A DNA stretch of 64,000 bases from Actinomycetes bacterium (GCA_021806045.1 JAJZDI010000012.1:17757-81756), one strand, 5' to 3'. Shown: positions 1 through 8,924, numbered from the stretch's first letter. Translations and numbers: made by a program. The notes: generated by a model from the letters alone, not told the origin.

Positions 1-1509
1 GGGCCCGAGATCGAGGCCCGGAACGCCACCCACCAGATCAAGAAGATGTCGCGCGACCAGCTCCGGACCCTGCGTGACCGCCTCCACCTCCACGAGGAGA
101 TCCCCGAGAGCGCGCTCGACGCCGACGACCCTCCCTACTACCGGCCGCCGCCCGGGTCGGACGCGGCCCGCTACCTGGCCGAGCGGCGGCAGGCGCTGGG
201 CGGCCCGCTCCCCCGGCGGGTGGTGCGCACCCGGCCGATCGATCCTCCCGACGCCAAGGCGTTCGCCGAGCTCCTGTCCGGATCGGGCGCCCAGGCGGCA
301 TCCACCACCATGGCGTTCGCACGCCTGCTGCGGGGCCTCGTGCGTGATCCGACCATCGGCCCCCGGGTGGTGCCCATCGTGCCCGACGAGGCCCGCACCT
401 TCGGGCTCGAGTCGCTGATCAGCCAGGTGGGGATCTATGCGGTGGGCGGGCAGCGCTACACGCCGGTCGACGCCGGCCTGCCGCTCCACTACGCGGAGAG
501 CGAGACGGGCCAGATCCTCGAGGAGGGGATCACCGAGGCAGGGGCGACGGCGGCGTTCACCGCCCTGGCCACGTCGTACGCCACCTGGGGGGAGTCGACC
601 ATCCCCTTCTACCTCTTCTACTCGATGTTCGGCTTCCAGCGGGTGGGGGACCTGCTGTGGGCGCTCGGCGACATCCGGGGCCGGGGGTTCCTGCTCGGCT
701 GCACGGCGGGGCGGACCACGCTGAACGGCGAGGGCCTCCAGCACCAGGACGGGCACTCGCTCGTGCTGGCCTCGGTGATCCCGAGCGTCGCCGCCTACGA
801 TCCCGCGTTCGCCTACGAGATCGCCGTGATCGTCGAAGACGGCATCCGCCGCATGCTGGGGCCAGACGGCGAGGACCGGGTCTGGTACCTCACCCTCTAC
901 AACGAGAACTACGTCATGCCGTCGCTGCCGGAGGACCCGGCCGAGGCGGCCCGGGTGCGCACGGGGATCGTGGACGGCCTCTACCGCTACGAGCCGCCCC
1001 CCGACGCGGCGGGACCCACCGCGTCGGTCCTGTTCTCCGGGACCGCATGGCAGGCCGCCGTCGAGGCGCGGCAGCTCCTGGCCGGCGACTGGGGGGTGGC
1101 GGTGGACACATGGTCGGTGACCTCCTACAAGGCCCTCCGGGAACAGGCGCTGTCGGTGGAGCGCTGGAACCGCCTCCACCCCGGTGACGAGCCCCGAGTC
1201 CCACTGGTGACCTCGGCGCTGGCGGCGACGTCCGGTCCGGTGGTGGCCGTCACCGACTTCATGCGGGCCGTTCCCGACCAGGTCGCCCGCTTCGTCGGCC
1301 GTCCGTTCACCTCGCTCGGCACCGACGGCTTCGGCCGCTCCGACACCCGCCCCGCGCTGCGCCGCTTCTTCGAGACCGACGCCGCCCACATCGCCGTCGC
1401 CGTGCTCGCCGGTCTGGCCGGCCAGGGCCTCCTCGACCGGTCGGTCGTGAGCGAGGCGATCGCCCGCTACGGCGTCGAGCCCGAGCGGGCGGACCCCTGG
1501 GGGGCGTGA
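1..1509 (+). CDS. aceE: Pyruvate dehydrogenase E1 component, homodimeric type (3' part)
   Basis: This is the C-terminal 502 residues of the thiamine-diphosphate E1 subunit that decarboxylates pyruvate and passes acetyl groups to lipoyl-E2. The frame is open from base 1 and reads through the in-frame ATG at 46 without a stop. The upstream residues (IEARNATHQIKK) are conserved AceE sequence, so 46 is not the real start and the gene begins outside the window. Family landmarks seen are LRDRLHLHEEIP, VPIVPDEARTFG, GQILEEGITEAG, IPFYLFYSMFGFQR, GRTTLNGEGLQHQDGHS and LTLYNENYVMP, in AceE order. It ends in a normal stop and the next gene follows after 34 nt on the same strand. The identification is very secure. 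The missing N-terminal half should hold the ThDP pyrophosphate-binding motif. Confidence 0.96.
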   Translation, partial: GPEIEARNATHQIKKMSRDQLRTLRDRLHLHEEIPESALDADDPPYYRPPPGSDAARYLAERRQALGGPLPRRVVRTRPIDPPDAKAFAELLSGSGAQAASTTMAFARLLRGLVRDPTIGPRVVPIVPDEARTFGLESLISQVGIYAVGGQRYTPVDAGLPLHYAESETGQILEEGITEAGATAAFTALATSYATWGESTIPFYLFYSMFGFQRVGDLLWALGDIRGRGFLLGCTAGRTTLNGEGLQHQDGHSLVLASVIPSVAAYDPAFAYEIAVIVEDGIRRMLGPDGEDRVWYLTLYNENYVMPSLPEDPAEAARVRTGIVDGLYRYEPPPDAAGPTASVLFSGTAWQAAVEARQLLAGDWGVAVDTWSVTSYKALREQALSVERWNRLHPGDEPRVPLVTSALAATSGPVVAVTDFMRAVPDQVARFVGRPFTSLGTDGFGRSDTRPALRRFFETDAAHIAVAVLAGLAGQGLLDRSVVSEAIARYGVEPERADPWGA

Positions 1510-1543
1510 GACCGTCCTGCGGCAGGGGTGCCACAATCGGGTC

Positions 1544-2152
1544 ATGGCCCGCTCCCAGAACCCTCCCTCGCTGCCCCTCACCGGTGATCCCGAGGCCGAC
1601 CGCCTCCTGGCCACCGACCCCCTCGCCCTACTGATCGGCATGGTCCTCGACCAGCAGATCCCCCTCGAGCGGGCATTCCGCTCTCCGCTTGAGCTGCAGG
1701 AGCGCCTGGGCGGGCGGCTCGACGCCGCCGACATCGCGGCCCGACCGCCCGAGGAGCTGGCCGCGGCCTTCTCGCAGAAGCCGGCCCTGCACCGGTTCCC
1801 CGGGTCGATGGCAGGGCGGGTCCAGCAGGTGTGCCAGGTCCTCGTCGACCACTACGGCGGCGATGCCGCCGCCCTGTGGGAGGGCGCCGGGGACGGTGAC
1901 GAGCTGCTCCGACGGGTGGCGTCGCTGCCGGGCTTCGGCGACCAGAAGGCGCGCATCTTCGTCGCCCTGCTCGGCAAGCAGCTGGGGGTCCGGCCCCCCG
2001 GGTGGGAAGAGGCGTGCGCCCCCTTCGGCCGACCGGGCACCCACCAGTCGGTCGCCGACATCGACTCGCCGGAAGCCCTGGCCCGGGTCCGGGAGCACAA
2101 GGCGGCGATGAAGGCGGCATCGAAGGCGGGGGCAGGTGCCCGGGGAGCCTGA
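1544..2152 (+). CDS. HhH-GPD family base-excision repair protein
   Basis: A 202-aa protein of the actinobacterial HhH-GPD type, a putative DNA glycosylase related to EndoIII/AlkA. An N-terminal helical part (DPLALLIGMVLDQQIPLERAF, residues 26-46) is followed by the helix-hairpin-helix LPGFGDQKARIF near residues 127-138, with the Lys found in glycosylase/lyases, and a conserved tail ending SVADIDSPEAL. It lacks the EndoIII iron-sulfur cysteines. The ATG has no Shine-Dalgarno sequence, but CACAAT at 1532-1537 lies 6 nt before it, so it may be leaderless. The 3' end overlaps thiE by 17 bp. The substrate lesion cannot be inferred. Confidence 0.85.
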   Translation: MARSQNPPSLPLTGDPEADRLLATDPLALLIGMVLDQQIPLERAFRSPLELQERLGGRLDAADIAARPPEELAAAFSQKPALHRFPGSMAGRVQQVCQVLVDHYGGDAAALWEGAGDGDELLRRVASLPGFGDQKARIFVALLGKQLGVRPPGWEEACAPFGRPGTHQSVADIDSPEALARVREHKAAMKAASKAGAGARGA

Positions 2153-2831
2153 TCCGGCCGCCGGACGGGCCCGGTGGCGGCTGGACCAGCGGCGCCTCTA
2201 CCTGTGCACCCCGGACCGGCCCGACCTCGAGCGGTTCGTCGCCGCGTGCATCGGCGGCGGCGTCGACGTCGTCCAGCTACGCGAGAAGCACCTTCCCGAC
2301 CGGGAGCTGGTACGGCGAGCCAGCCTGGTGGCCCGGGTGTGCAACGACGCCGGCGTGCCCTTCGTGCTGAACGACCGCCCCGACCTGGCCGTGGTCTGCG
2401 GCGCCGACGGCGTGCACGTCGGCCAGGACGACACACCGCCGCACGAGGCGCGCCTGCTCGTCGGCGACGACCTCCTCGTCGGCCGATCGACCCACGCCCC
2501 GGACGAGCTCGAGCGGGCACTGGGCGAGCCGGTCGACTACGTGTCGGCCGGACCGGTGGTGCCCACCCCAACCAAGCCGGGGCGGCCAGGCACCGGGGCC
2601 GGCTACGCCGGCTGGGCCACCGGCCGGGCGCCGTGCACCGTGTGGGTGACGGGCGGGGTCGCACCGGAGACCGTCGGCCACCTCGCCGCCGCCGGGGCCC
2701 GGCACTTCGTGGTGGTCCGCTGGTTGACCGAGGCCGGCGACCCGGGGGCCGCCGCCCGGGCGCTCCGGGGCGCCATCGACGCCGCCGTCTCGGCTGCGGC
2801 GGGGGACGGAGCGGCGGCGGGCGCCGGCTAG
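2136..2831 (+). CDS. thiE: Thiamine-phosphate synthase
   Basis: A 231-aa TIM-barrel enzyme expected to join HMP-pyrophosphate and thiazole phosphate to give thiamine phosphate. ThiE motifs appear in order: DVVQLREKHLPDREL (about residues 49-63), VPFVLNDRPDLAVVCGADGVHVGQDD (about 74-99), VGRSTHAPDEL, YVSAGPVVPTPTKPGRPGTG (phosphate/pyrophosphate loop) and WVTGGVAPETV. The GTG start sits inside the end of the upstream repair gene, and the first 17 residues before RRLYLC are not conserved in the family, so a later start is possible. No other thi genes are visible nearby. It is convergent with, and overlaps by 4 bp, the next minus-strand gene. Confidence 0.93.
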   Translation: MPGEPDPAAGRARWRLDQRRLYLCTPDRPDLERFVAACIGGGVDVVQLREKHLPDRELVRRASLVARVCNDAGVPFVLNDRPDLAVVCGADGVHVGQDDTPPHEARLLVGDDLLVGRSTHAPDELERALGEPVDYVSAGPVVPTPTKPGRPGTGAGYAGWATGRAPCTVWVTGGVAPETVGHLAAAGARHFVVVRWLTEAGDPGAAARALRGAIDAAVSAAAGDGAAAGAG

Positions 2832-3502
2832 GACTGGCCGGACCCGGCCGGCGTGGCGACGTCGATGGTCTGGTACTGGGTGGCCCCGTAGCCGGTCATC
2901 GCCACCGTGATGGTGCCGATCGTGCCGCCGACGACCGTCACCGCCATCGACGCCCTGGCCTGGTCGACGGTGAAGCCGGGCAGGCCGGGCTGGGCCACCT
3001 CCCGGGCCGGCACGCTGAACGTGTAGGTGTTGCCGCGCCACGTCACATTCGCCGCCGAGGCGATCAGCGACAGGTAGCGATCGAACCCGGCCGCCAGCCG
3101 GCCGATGGCGTCGGACTCGGTCGTCTGCGTCGTCGTGGTCACCCGCCCCGTCGTGACCGAGGTCACCAGCTGGTCACCGGCCGCCGACATCGACGTGGTC
3201 GTGGTGCTCCCCCCCGTCACCGGGGTGACCGCCTCCGTCAGGCGAGCCGACGCAGGTGTGACCGTGAGGTATGAGGTGAGGGACGGCAGCTGGGGCGTGC
3301 CGCCCGCTGTCGGCACGGGTGACGTGAGCACCGTCGTGGAGACGGCGTAGGTGGCCAGCGACCTGGTGGCGGCCACGGCACGTTCGAGCCCGACCGGCTG
3401 GGGGCCGGGCGACCAGGCGATCCCCGTCACCGCACCGGCCAGGGCGGCCACGGTGAGGAGGCCCAGCATCAGATACCCGATCGACACCCGCACTCGAACC
3501 AC
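2828..3502 (-). CDS. Membrane-anchored exported protein of unknown function (paralogue 1)
   Basis: A 224-aa protein with one N-terminal membrane segment (IGYLMLGLLTVAALAGAVTG, about residues 7-26) and an extracytoplasmic beta-rich Thr/Ser/Val domain. No lipobox is present. I chose the GTG at 3502 rather than the ATG at 3526 because a strong Shine-Dalgarno (GGGGAG) lies 7 nt before the GTG and the extra residues are only charged. The domain resembles, in general style, the LprG/LolA-like fold proteins of actinomycetes, and the next gene on this strand has the same architecture and a related VYTFxVP/YTFVEP element, so the two look like paralogues. Function is not assignable. Confidence 0.7.
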   Translation of the reverse strand: MVRVRVSIGYLMLGLLTVAALAGAVTGIAWSPGPQPVGLERAVAATRSLATYAVSTTVLTSPVPTAGGTPQLPSLTSYLTVTPASARLTEAVTPVTGGSTTTTSMSAAGDQLVTSVTTGRVTTTTQTTESDAIGRLAAGFDRYLSLIASAANVTWRGNTYTFSVPAREVAQPGLPGFTVDQARASMAVTVVGGTIGTITVAMTGYGATQYQTIDVATPAGSGQS

Positions 3503-3667
3503 GTTTCGCTCCCCTCTTCTCCCCATGTCCCTGCGGCGTTCGCAGGCGCCTCGCTCCGGACGGGGCCCGGCGCACCTGACGCGCCCCCGGACCGGGTCGA
3601 TGTCCCCGACCGGGCTGATCCCCAGGTGACGACAGTAGCGGCCCCGGCCGACCCCGTACGGCCGCGC

Positions 3668-4285
3668 TCAGCCGACCAGCTGTGACCCTGAGGGCACGAA
3701 CGCCGGCGGCGACGAGTCGATCCGGCTGACGTCGAGCGCGATCGACCCGCCGGCGGCGTGCAGCACCACCGACGTGGCGTAGGGACCGGCCACGGTGACC
3801 GTGAACTGTCCGATGCTCGGCTCGACGAAGGTGTAGACGTCGCCCGCCCGCTTCACGTCGGTCGCCCGGAGCACCGCGCCGAGGACCTGCTGGACCGGGT
3901 CGATGGCAGCTGCCGGTCGGGACGGTTGGGCCAGGTACCTTGCACCGATCGGGCCACTGGCCGAAGGGCCGGCGATGCCCTGGTAGAGGCGCGAGCTGTC
4001 GGCCGCGATGTACAGGCGCCGGCCGCCGATGAGCTGGTAGCCCGACAGGCGGCCCGGCGCCTGGTAGACGAGGTGGAGCTCCTCGGTTCCCTGGGGAACC
4101 GTCTGCTTGAAGTCCTCGGTGTAGCCCGACGCCCGGAGGGTCGCCTGCGCCGCCGAGTGGAGACCCAGACGTGCCTGTTCGGCGCCGGAGGGGGCCTGCA
4201 CCACGCCCAGCGCGGCGGCCACGGCCACCACGGCGGCCAACGCGGCGAGCATGAGCCAGGGCGACGGCCCCCGGTTGGTGGTCAA
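3668..4285 (-). CDS. Membrane-anchored exported protein of unknown function (paralogue 2)
   Basis: A 205-aa protein with an N-terminal membrane anchor (LMLAALAAVVAVAAALGVV, about residues 11-29) and an extracytoplasmic domain containing YQAPGRLSGYQLIGGRRLYI and GDVYTFVEPSIGQFTVTVAG. This pattern (lipid-carrier-like beta sheet, 'Y-x-APGRL', 'YTFVEP') is reminiscent of LppX/LprG/LolA-type lipoproteins but lacks a lipidated Cys. The only in-frame start after an upstream stop is TTG at 4285, preceded by a GGGGGCGG run. It begins 18 nt downstream of the DUF1707 gene on the same strand, so the two are probably co-transcribed. Related in layout to the gene ending at 2828. Confidence 0.65.
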   Translation of the reverse strand: MTTNRGPSPWLMLAALAAVVAVAAALGVVQAPSGAEQARLGLHSAAQATLRASGYTEDFKQTVPQGTEELHLVYQAPGRLSGYQLIGGRRLYIAADSSRLYQGIAGPSASGPIGARYLAQPSRPAAAIDPVQQVLGAVLRATDVKRAGDVYTFVEPSIGQFTVTVAGPYATSVVLHAAGGSIALDVSRIDSSPPAFVPSGSQLVG

Positions 4286-4303
4286 CGTGACCGCCCCCGT
4301 ACG

Positions 4304-4540
4304 TCAACGGCGGTGCCGGCCGGTCGACGGCGGCGGGAAGGGCAGGTCGCGGCACACCCGGTAGAGGTCACCGAGCCGCCGGGCCGACAGGACGGCCTCC
4401 AGCCGGCGCTGGAATTCCTCGTCGTCGAGCATGCCCGTGCCGTAGTGGTAGCGGAGGAGGTCGACGAAGCGGTCGCGATCGGCGTCCGACGCGCGGGGGT
4501 CGCTCCAGTCGCTGGTGGGTTCACCGGGCTCCTCATCCAT
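4304..4540 (-). CDS. DUF1707 (SHOCT-like) small protein
   Basis: A 78-aa protein consisting of one DUF1707 module: the RASDADRDRFVDLLRYHYGTG segment followed by MLDDEEFQRRLEAVLSARRLGDL and a terminal DLP. DUF1707 is an actinobacterial N-terminal module usually placed before membrane domains. Here it stands alone and is followed 18 nt later by a membrane-anchored protein, so the pair may replace a fused protein. GATACT lies 6 nt before the ATG, and GGAG overlaps that spacer. The molecular function of DUF1707 is not known to me. Confidence 0.8.
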   Translation of the reverse strand: MDEEPGEPTSDWSDPRASDADRDRFVDLLRYHYGTGMLDDEEFQRRLEAVLSARRLGDLYRVCRDLPFPPPSTGRHRR

Positions 4541-4586
4541 GGCTCCAGTATCGCGGCGGGGCGCGAACCGGCGCCCGGCGCCCCGG

Positions 4587-5702
4587 TCAGATCCCGATCC
4601 TCTGGGCCAGGAGCTCCCGGTGGTAGGTGGGGTCGCCGAAGAGCAGCTCGGATGACTTGGCCCGCTTGAAGTACAGGTGGGCCGGGTGCTCCCAGGTGAA
4701 CCCGATGCCGCCGTGGATCTGGATCATCTCGGCAGCGGCGTGGAAGTACGCCTCGGAGCAGTACGACTTGGCCAGGCTGGCCACCACCGGCAGCTCGTCG
4801 GAGCCCTCGGCAGCTGCCCACCCCGCGTAGTAGGCGGCCGACTTGGCCGACTCCACCTCGAGGAGCATGTCGGCGCACTTGTGCTTGATGGCCTGGAAGC
4901 TGCCGATCGGCCGGCCGAACTGGATCCGGGTCTTCGCGTACTCGACCGACGTGTCCAGGCAGCGCTGCGCCCCGCCCACCTGCTCGGCGGCCAGGGCCAC
5001 GGCGGCCAGGTCGAGGGTCGTGGCCAGGCCTGCCGCCGCTCCACCTTCCGTGCCGACCAGGGTGGCCGGCGTGCCGGCGAACTCCAGGCGGGCCTGCTTG
5101 CGGGTCTGGTCCATGGTGGCGAGGGGGGTGCGGGTGAGGCCGGGGGCGTCGCCCTCGACGGCGAACAGGCTCACGCCCCCCGGCGTGCGTGCGGCAACCA
5201 GCACGAGCGACGCGATGTGCCCGTCGAGGACGAAGCTCTTGTGCCCGTCGAGCGTCCAACCGTCGCCGGCGGCCGTGGCCGCCAGCTCGACCGAGTCGAC
5301 GTCCCACCGGCCGGCGTCCTCGGTGAGGGCGAGGGTGGCGATCGTCTCACCGGAGGCGATCCCGGGCAGGTGGCGGGCCTTCGCCTCGTCGTCGCCCGAC
5401 GTCAGCAGGGCGTTGGCGGCGAGGACGGCCGATGAGAAGTACGGCGCACACAGGAGCGCGGCACCCATCTCCTCCAGCACGACCACCAGCTCGACGAAGG
5501 AGAAGCCGGCGCCGCCGTACTCCTCGGGGATGGCGAGCGACTGGAGGCCGAGCTGGTCGGCCATCTGGGACCACACGGCGGGGTCGTAGCCCTCGGCCGT
5601 GGCCATCAGCCGCCGGACCTCGGTCTCGGGCGACTTGTCCTCGAGGAAGCGGCGCACCGAACGCCGCAGCTCCTCCTGCTCCTCGCTGAAGGCGAAGTTC
5701 AT
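4587..5702 (-). CDS. Acyl-CoA dehydrogenase family protein
   Basis: A 371-aa FAD-dependent acyl-CoA dehydrogenase. The N-terminal helical domain starts MNFAFSEEQEELRRSVRRFL. PEEYGGAGFSFVEL, LALTEDAGRWDVDS (FAD/substrate region), RIQFGRPIGSFQAIKHKCADM and IQIHGGIGFTWEHPAHLYFKRA are all present. The ATG at 5702 with a GGGAG Shine-Dalgarno is preferred over the longer frame to 5897, whose extra 65 residues are non-conserved. The usual C-terminal YEGT segment carrying the catalytic Glu reads LLFGDPTYHRE, as in several actinobacterial steroid/CoA dehydrogenases. Such proteins often act in heteromeric pairs, but no partner is adjacent. Substrate unknown. Confidence 0.9.
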   Translation of the reverse strand: MNFAFSEEQEELRRSVRRFLEDKSPETEVRRLMATAEGYDPAVWSQMADQLGLQSLAIPEEYGGAGFSFVELVVVLEEMGAALLCAPYFSSAVLAANALLTSGDDEAKARHLPGIASGETIATLALTEDAGRWDVDSVELAATAAGDGWTLDGHKSFVLDGHIASLVLVAARTPGGVSLFAVEGDAPGLTRTPLATMDQTRKQARLEFAGTPATLVGTEGGAAAGLATTLDLAAVALAAEQVGGAQRCLDTSVEYAKTRIQFGRPIGSFQAIKHKCADMLLEVESAKSAAYYAGWAAAEGSDELPVVASLAKSYCSEAYFHAAAEMIQIHGGIGFTWEHPAHLYFKRAKSSELLFGDPTYHRELLAQRIGI

Positions 5703-5944
5703 CAGTAACTCCCAGCCCCAATTGGCGGCCCCCCGGTGGGGCGTGACGCTCGTTGGTCTACCAGAGTCGGAGCACCGGTGACCAACGGGCACGGGCGCGG
5801 CGGTGGCGGTGGCGCCGACCTGCGCCCGGGGTGGCAGGGGACGGCCCGGGGCGGCCCGGTACGCTGACCGGTGGGCCGTCACGGCCGGTGACGGCACCCG
5901 CCCATCGCACGGCGCCCCGGAGATCGACAGCAGAGGAACGGGCC

Positions 5945-6562
5945 ATGGCCGCCACCACCATCGACTACCAGGACGCCACCGTCGAGGTCCACCGTGTCGT
6001 CGTCGGCCCGGTGGACAACAACGTCTACGTGGTCCGGTGCCGGCGGACGGGCGACGCCCTGCTCATCGACGCGGCCAACGAGCACGACCTGCTCCTCGAC
6101 CTGTGCCGTGGTCTCGGGGTGCGCCGGGTGGTCGAGACGCACGGCCACTGGGACCACATCCAGGCGGTCTCCGCCGTGCGCGATGCCGGGTTCGACGTCG
6201 GGGTCACCGCCGCCGACGCGTCGATGCTGCCGTCCTACGACTCCGTGCTCGAGGACGAGTCGGTCATCGAGGTCGGCGACCTGCGGGTGGCCACCATCGC
6301 CACCCCCGGCCACACGCCGGGCTCCATGTGCTTCTCGCTGGAGGGGACGCCGCTGTTGTTCACCGGCGACACCCTCTTCCCCGGGGGACCGGGCAACACG
6401 TCGTTCGACCACTCCGACTTCGGGGACATCATCCGCTCGATCGAGCAGCGGATCTTCGCCCACTTCGACCCGGGCACGCTCGTCCTGCCGGGCCACGGGG
6501 CGGGCACCACCGTTGGCGCCGAGTCGCCCCACCTCGAGGAGTGGGTGGCCCGGGGCTGGTAG
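5945..6562 (+). CDS. MBL-fold metal-dependent hydrolase (glyoxalase II-like)
   Basis: A 205-aa metallo-beta-lactamase-fold hydrolase of the glyoxalase II / hydroxyacylglutathione-hydrolase-like branch. The metal-binding motif THGHWDH lies near residues 62-68, GHTPGSM near 121-127, TGDTLFPGGPGN near 140-151 and LPGHGAGTT near 181-189. The ATG at 5945 has a GAGGAA Shine-Dalgarno; the longer frame from 5753 is non-conserved. It is divergent from the acyl-CoA dehydrogenase (243 bp apart, containing a TACGCT -10-like element near 5861). The natural thioester substrate is unknown. In mycothiol-producing actinomycetes such enzymes can act on mycothiol adducts (inference only). Confidence 0.88.
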   Translation: MAATTIDYQDATVEVHRVVVGPVDNNVYVVRCRRTGDALLIDAANEHDLLLDLCRGLGVRRVVETHGHWDHIQAVSAVRDAGFDVGVTAADASMLPSYDSVLEDESVIEVGDLRVATIATPGHTPGSMCFSLEGTPLLFTGDTLFPGGPGNTSFDHSDFGDIIRSIEQRIFAHFDPGTLVLPGHGAGTTVGAESPHLEEWVARGW

Positions 6563-6589
6563 GGGCTGAGGGGAGCGGCCCGGCGGCGC

Positions 6590-8788
6590 TCACACCGCGC
6601 TCGAGGGCCGCCGGGGCTCACGGACGAGCTCGATGCCCTCCGGCAGGCCCACGACGGCGACCCCCCCGTCCACACCCTCGCCCACCTCGACGGTGACGCG
6701 AGCCCCGGCCAGCGGGATGCCCTCGACCTTCAGGTAGCCGATGCCCTCGGGCAGCCGGGGGTGGAGCCACGTCTTGCCGTAGGGCACCCATGGGTCGAGC
6801 CGCAGGAGGATCCGGAGGCACAGCAGAGGCGAGGCCGCCGCCCACGCCTGGGGCGAGCACGACGTCGGGTAGGCGACCGGCACGCCCACGTCCTCGCGGT
6901 CGAGCCCGCTGAAGAGCTCGGGCAGGCGCCCACCCTGGGCGACCGCCGCGTCGATCAGCCCCATCACCAGCCGGAGCGCCTCGTCCTCGAACCCGTAGCG
7001 GGCCAGGCCGGCTGCGACGATGGCGGTGTCGTGGGGCCACACCGACCCGCAGTGGTAGCTGATCGGGTTGTAGCCGCCGCTGTCCGACGCCAGCGTCCGC
7101 ACCCCCCAGCCCGAGTACATCTCCGGCGACATGAGGCGCTCGGCCACGATGGCCGCCTTGTCCTCGTCGACGATGCCCGTCCACAGGCAGTGCCCGATGT
7201 TGGACGTGAGCGAGTCGATGGGACGCTTGTCGGCGTCGAGGCCGACGGCGAACCACCCCCGGTCCGGGAGCCAATAGTCCCGGTTGAACGCCGCCTTCAG
7301 CTGGCGCGCCTTGGACCGGAACCGCTCGTAGGTCCCGGTGTCGCCCGCCTCGAACGCGAAGTGGGCCCGGGCCAGGTAGGCGCCGTAGACATAGGCCTGC
7401 ACCTCGCAGAGGGCGATCGGCGCCTGGGCCACGGTCCCGTCCGCGAACCGGACGCCGTCCCAGCTGTCCTTCCACCCCTGGTTGACGAGGCCGCGGTCGG
7501 TCGCCCGGTGGTACTCGACGTAGCCGTCGCCGTCCGAGTCGCCGTATCGCTCGATCCACTCGATGGCCCGCTCGGCGTTCGGGAGGAGCTCGTCGACCAG
7601 TTCCCGGGCCACCCCCCACCGGCGCAGCTCGCCCAGCAGCATGACGAAGAGCGGGGTGGCGTCGGCCGTGCCGTAGTAGATGCTGCCGCCGCCCAGCGAC
7701 AGCGAGGCAGCCTCGCCGAAGCGCATCTCGTGGAGGATCCGTCCGGGCTCCTCCTCGTGGCGGGGATCGACCTCCACGCCCTGGAACCGGGCGAGGGTCT
7801 GGAGGACGCCGAGAGCCAGGTCCGGATCGACCAGGAGGGCCATCCACGCCGTGATGAGCGAGTCCCGGCCGAACACGGTCATGAACCACGGTGCGCCGGC
7901 GGCCACCACCACCCGTTCGGGGAAGTCGGGGTCGAAGATCCGCAGCGCTCCAAGGTCCTCCGAGCTGCGCAGCACCACCTCCCGCAGGCCGGCGTGGTCC
8001 GTCTCCACCTGCGGGACCCGGCGGCGCCATCGGGCCAGGCGCTCCGCCGGCTCGGCACGCTCGACGGGCTGCCCCCGCCGGTACCGGGGCTCGATGACCG
8101 TCCCGTCGATGACCGGGGCCACCTCGATGGTGGTGGTCCACTCGCCGCGCGCCGGGACGATGACCTCGAAGGTGGCCAGGTCCTCCGCACCGATGGTGGC
8201 GCCGTCGAAGCGGACCTCCACGCCGCGGTTCACACCGCCCCGGCGGTAGGAGTGGGCGATGACCCCGGCCTCGGCAGCACCGGGCACGGCTCCCCCCTCG
8301 GCCCCGTTGCCGAAGACGACGGCGCCCCCCTCGCCGGGCGGCGCGTGGGTCCCGGCCCGGCCCTCCTTGACGGCGAACAGGTCGGCGAAGTCGGCGCCGA
8401 CGAACACCTCGACCGAGCAGAAGGTGGGCTCGTCGCCGAAGTTGCGCACCGTCACGTCCTCGCGCAGGCCCTGGCCCACGTAGCGCGACCGGAACACCAT
8501 GACGGTGGAATCCGCGCGGCCGGGCGGCGGCAGGCAGCGGGAGACGAACGTGGCCGAGAACGGGTCCTCCGACAGGGTGGAGAGCGGTTCGGTGGGCGCC
8601 CCGTTCACCATGACCTCGAAGCGGTCCAGGATCCGCGTGTCCCGCACGAACAGCCCCTGGGCGCCGCCCCGGTGGATGTCGCCGGCGCCGTCGCTGATGG
8701 CGAAGGTCGACTCGTCGACCAGGGTCACCACACCCGAACCGGACCTGGTCCCCGTCACCGGACCCGAGAAGTTCCAGGGATCGGCCAC
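6590..8788 (-). CDS. Glycogen debranching (amylo-alpha-1,6-glucosidase)-type protein
   Basis: A 732-aa enzyme with an N-terminal GDE_N_bis-like beta domain (LVDESTFAISDGAGDIHRGGAQGLFVRDTRIL, about residues 22-53) and a C-terminal (alpha/alpha)6 glycosidase-like domain. Key segments are APWFMTVFGRDSLITAWMALL, EPGRILHEMRFGE, YGTADATPLFVMLLGEL, WKDSWDGVRF, GWGVRTLASDSGGYNPISYHCGSVWPHDTAIVAAG and PTSCSPQAWAAASPL. These match the 'amylo-alpha-1,6-glucosidase' family widespread in actinomycetes. The GTG at 8788 (VADPWNFSG) is chosen because upstream codons overlap the divergent sufC promoter and are not conserved. It probably trims alpha-1,6 branches of glycogen or trehalose-linked glucans. Confidence 0.87.
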   Translation of the reverse strand: MADPWNFSGPVTGTRSGSGVVTLVDESTFAISDGAGDIHRGGAQGLFVRDTRILDRFEVMVNGAPTEPLSTLSEDPFSATFVSRCLPPPGRADSTVMVFRSRYVGQGLREDVTVRNFGDEPTFCSVEVFVGADFADLFAVKEGRAGTHAPPGEGGAVVFGNGAEGGAVPGAAEAGVIAHSYRRGGVNRGVEVRFDGATIGAEDLATFEVIVPARGEWTTTIEVAPVIDGTVIEPRYRRGQPVERAEPAERLARWRRRVPQVETDHAGLREVVLRSSEDLGALRIFDPDFPERVVVAAGAPWFMTVFGRDSLITAWMALLVDPDLALGVLQTLARFQGVEVDPRHEEEPGRILHEMRFGEAASLSLGGGSIYYGTADATPLFVMLLGELRRWGVARELVDELLPNAERAIEWIERYGDSDGDGYVEYHRATDRGLVNQGWKDSWDGVRFADGTVAQAPIALCEVQAYVYGAYLARAHFAFEAGDTGTYERFRSKARQLKAAFNRDYWLPDRGWFAVGLDADKRPIDSLTSNIGHCLWTGIVDEDKAAIVAERLMSPEMYSGWGVRTLASDSGGYNPISYHCGSVWPHDTAIVAAGLARYGFEDEALRLVMGLIDAAVAQGGRLPELFSGLDREDVGVPVAYPTSCSPQAWAAASPLLCLRILLRLDPWVPYGKTWLHPRLPEGIGYLKVEGIPLAGARVTVEVGEGVDGGVAVVGLPEGIELVREPRRPSSAV

Positions 8789-8901
8789 CGGGTCACCGTA
8801 CCGGACGGGCGGCCACCGCCTGCAACCCACGTGGCCCGGCACCGTCCGCCGAGCCGGGGACGGCGCCGCGGCGGCGGCAGGTGGACCGGCCACCGCCCAC
8901 A

Positions 8902-8924
8902 TTCCACCTACGCCGGTAGTGGAA
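8902..8924. promoter_or_regulatory. Inverted repeat over the sufC1 promoter (candidate Fe-S regulator operator)
   Basis: TTCCAC (8902-8907) and GTGGAA (8919-8924) form perfect 6-bp arms; the core CTACGCCGGTAG is at 8908-8919. With the -10 below, the repeat is centred near -38 and overlaps the -35 position. A similar core (CTATCGGGGTAG) lies upstream of sufB, at 17020-17031 read on the minus strand. That it binds a regulator is inferred. Confidence 0.5.
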
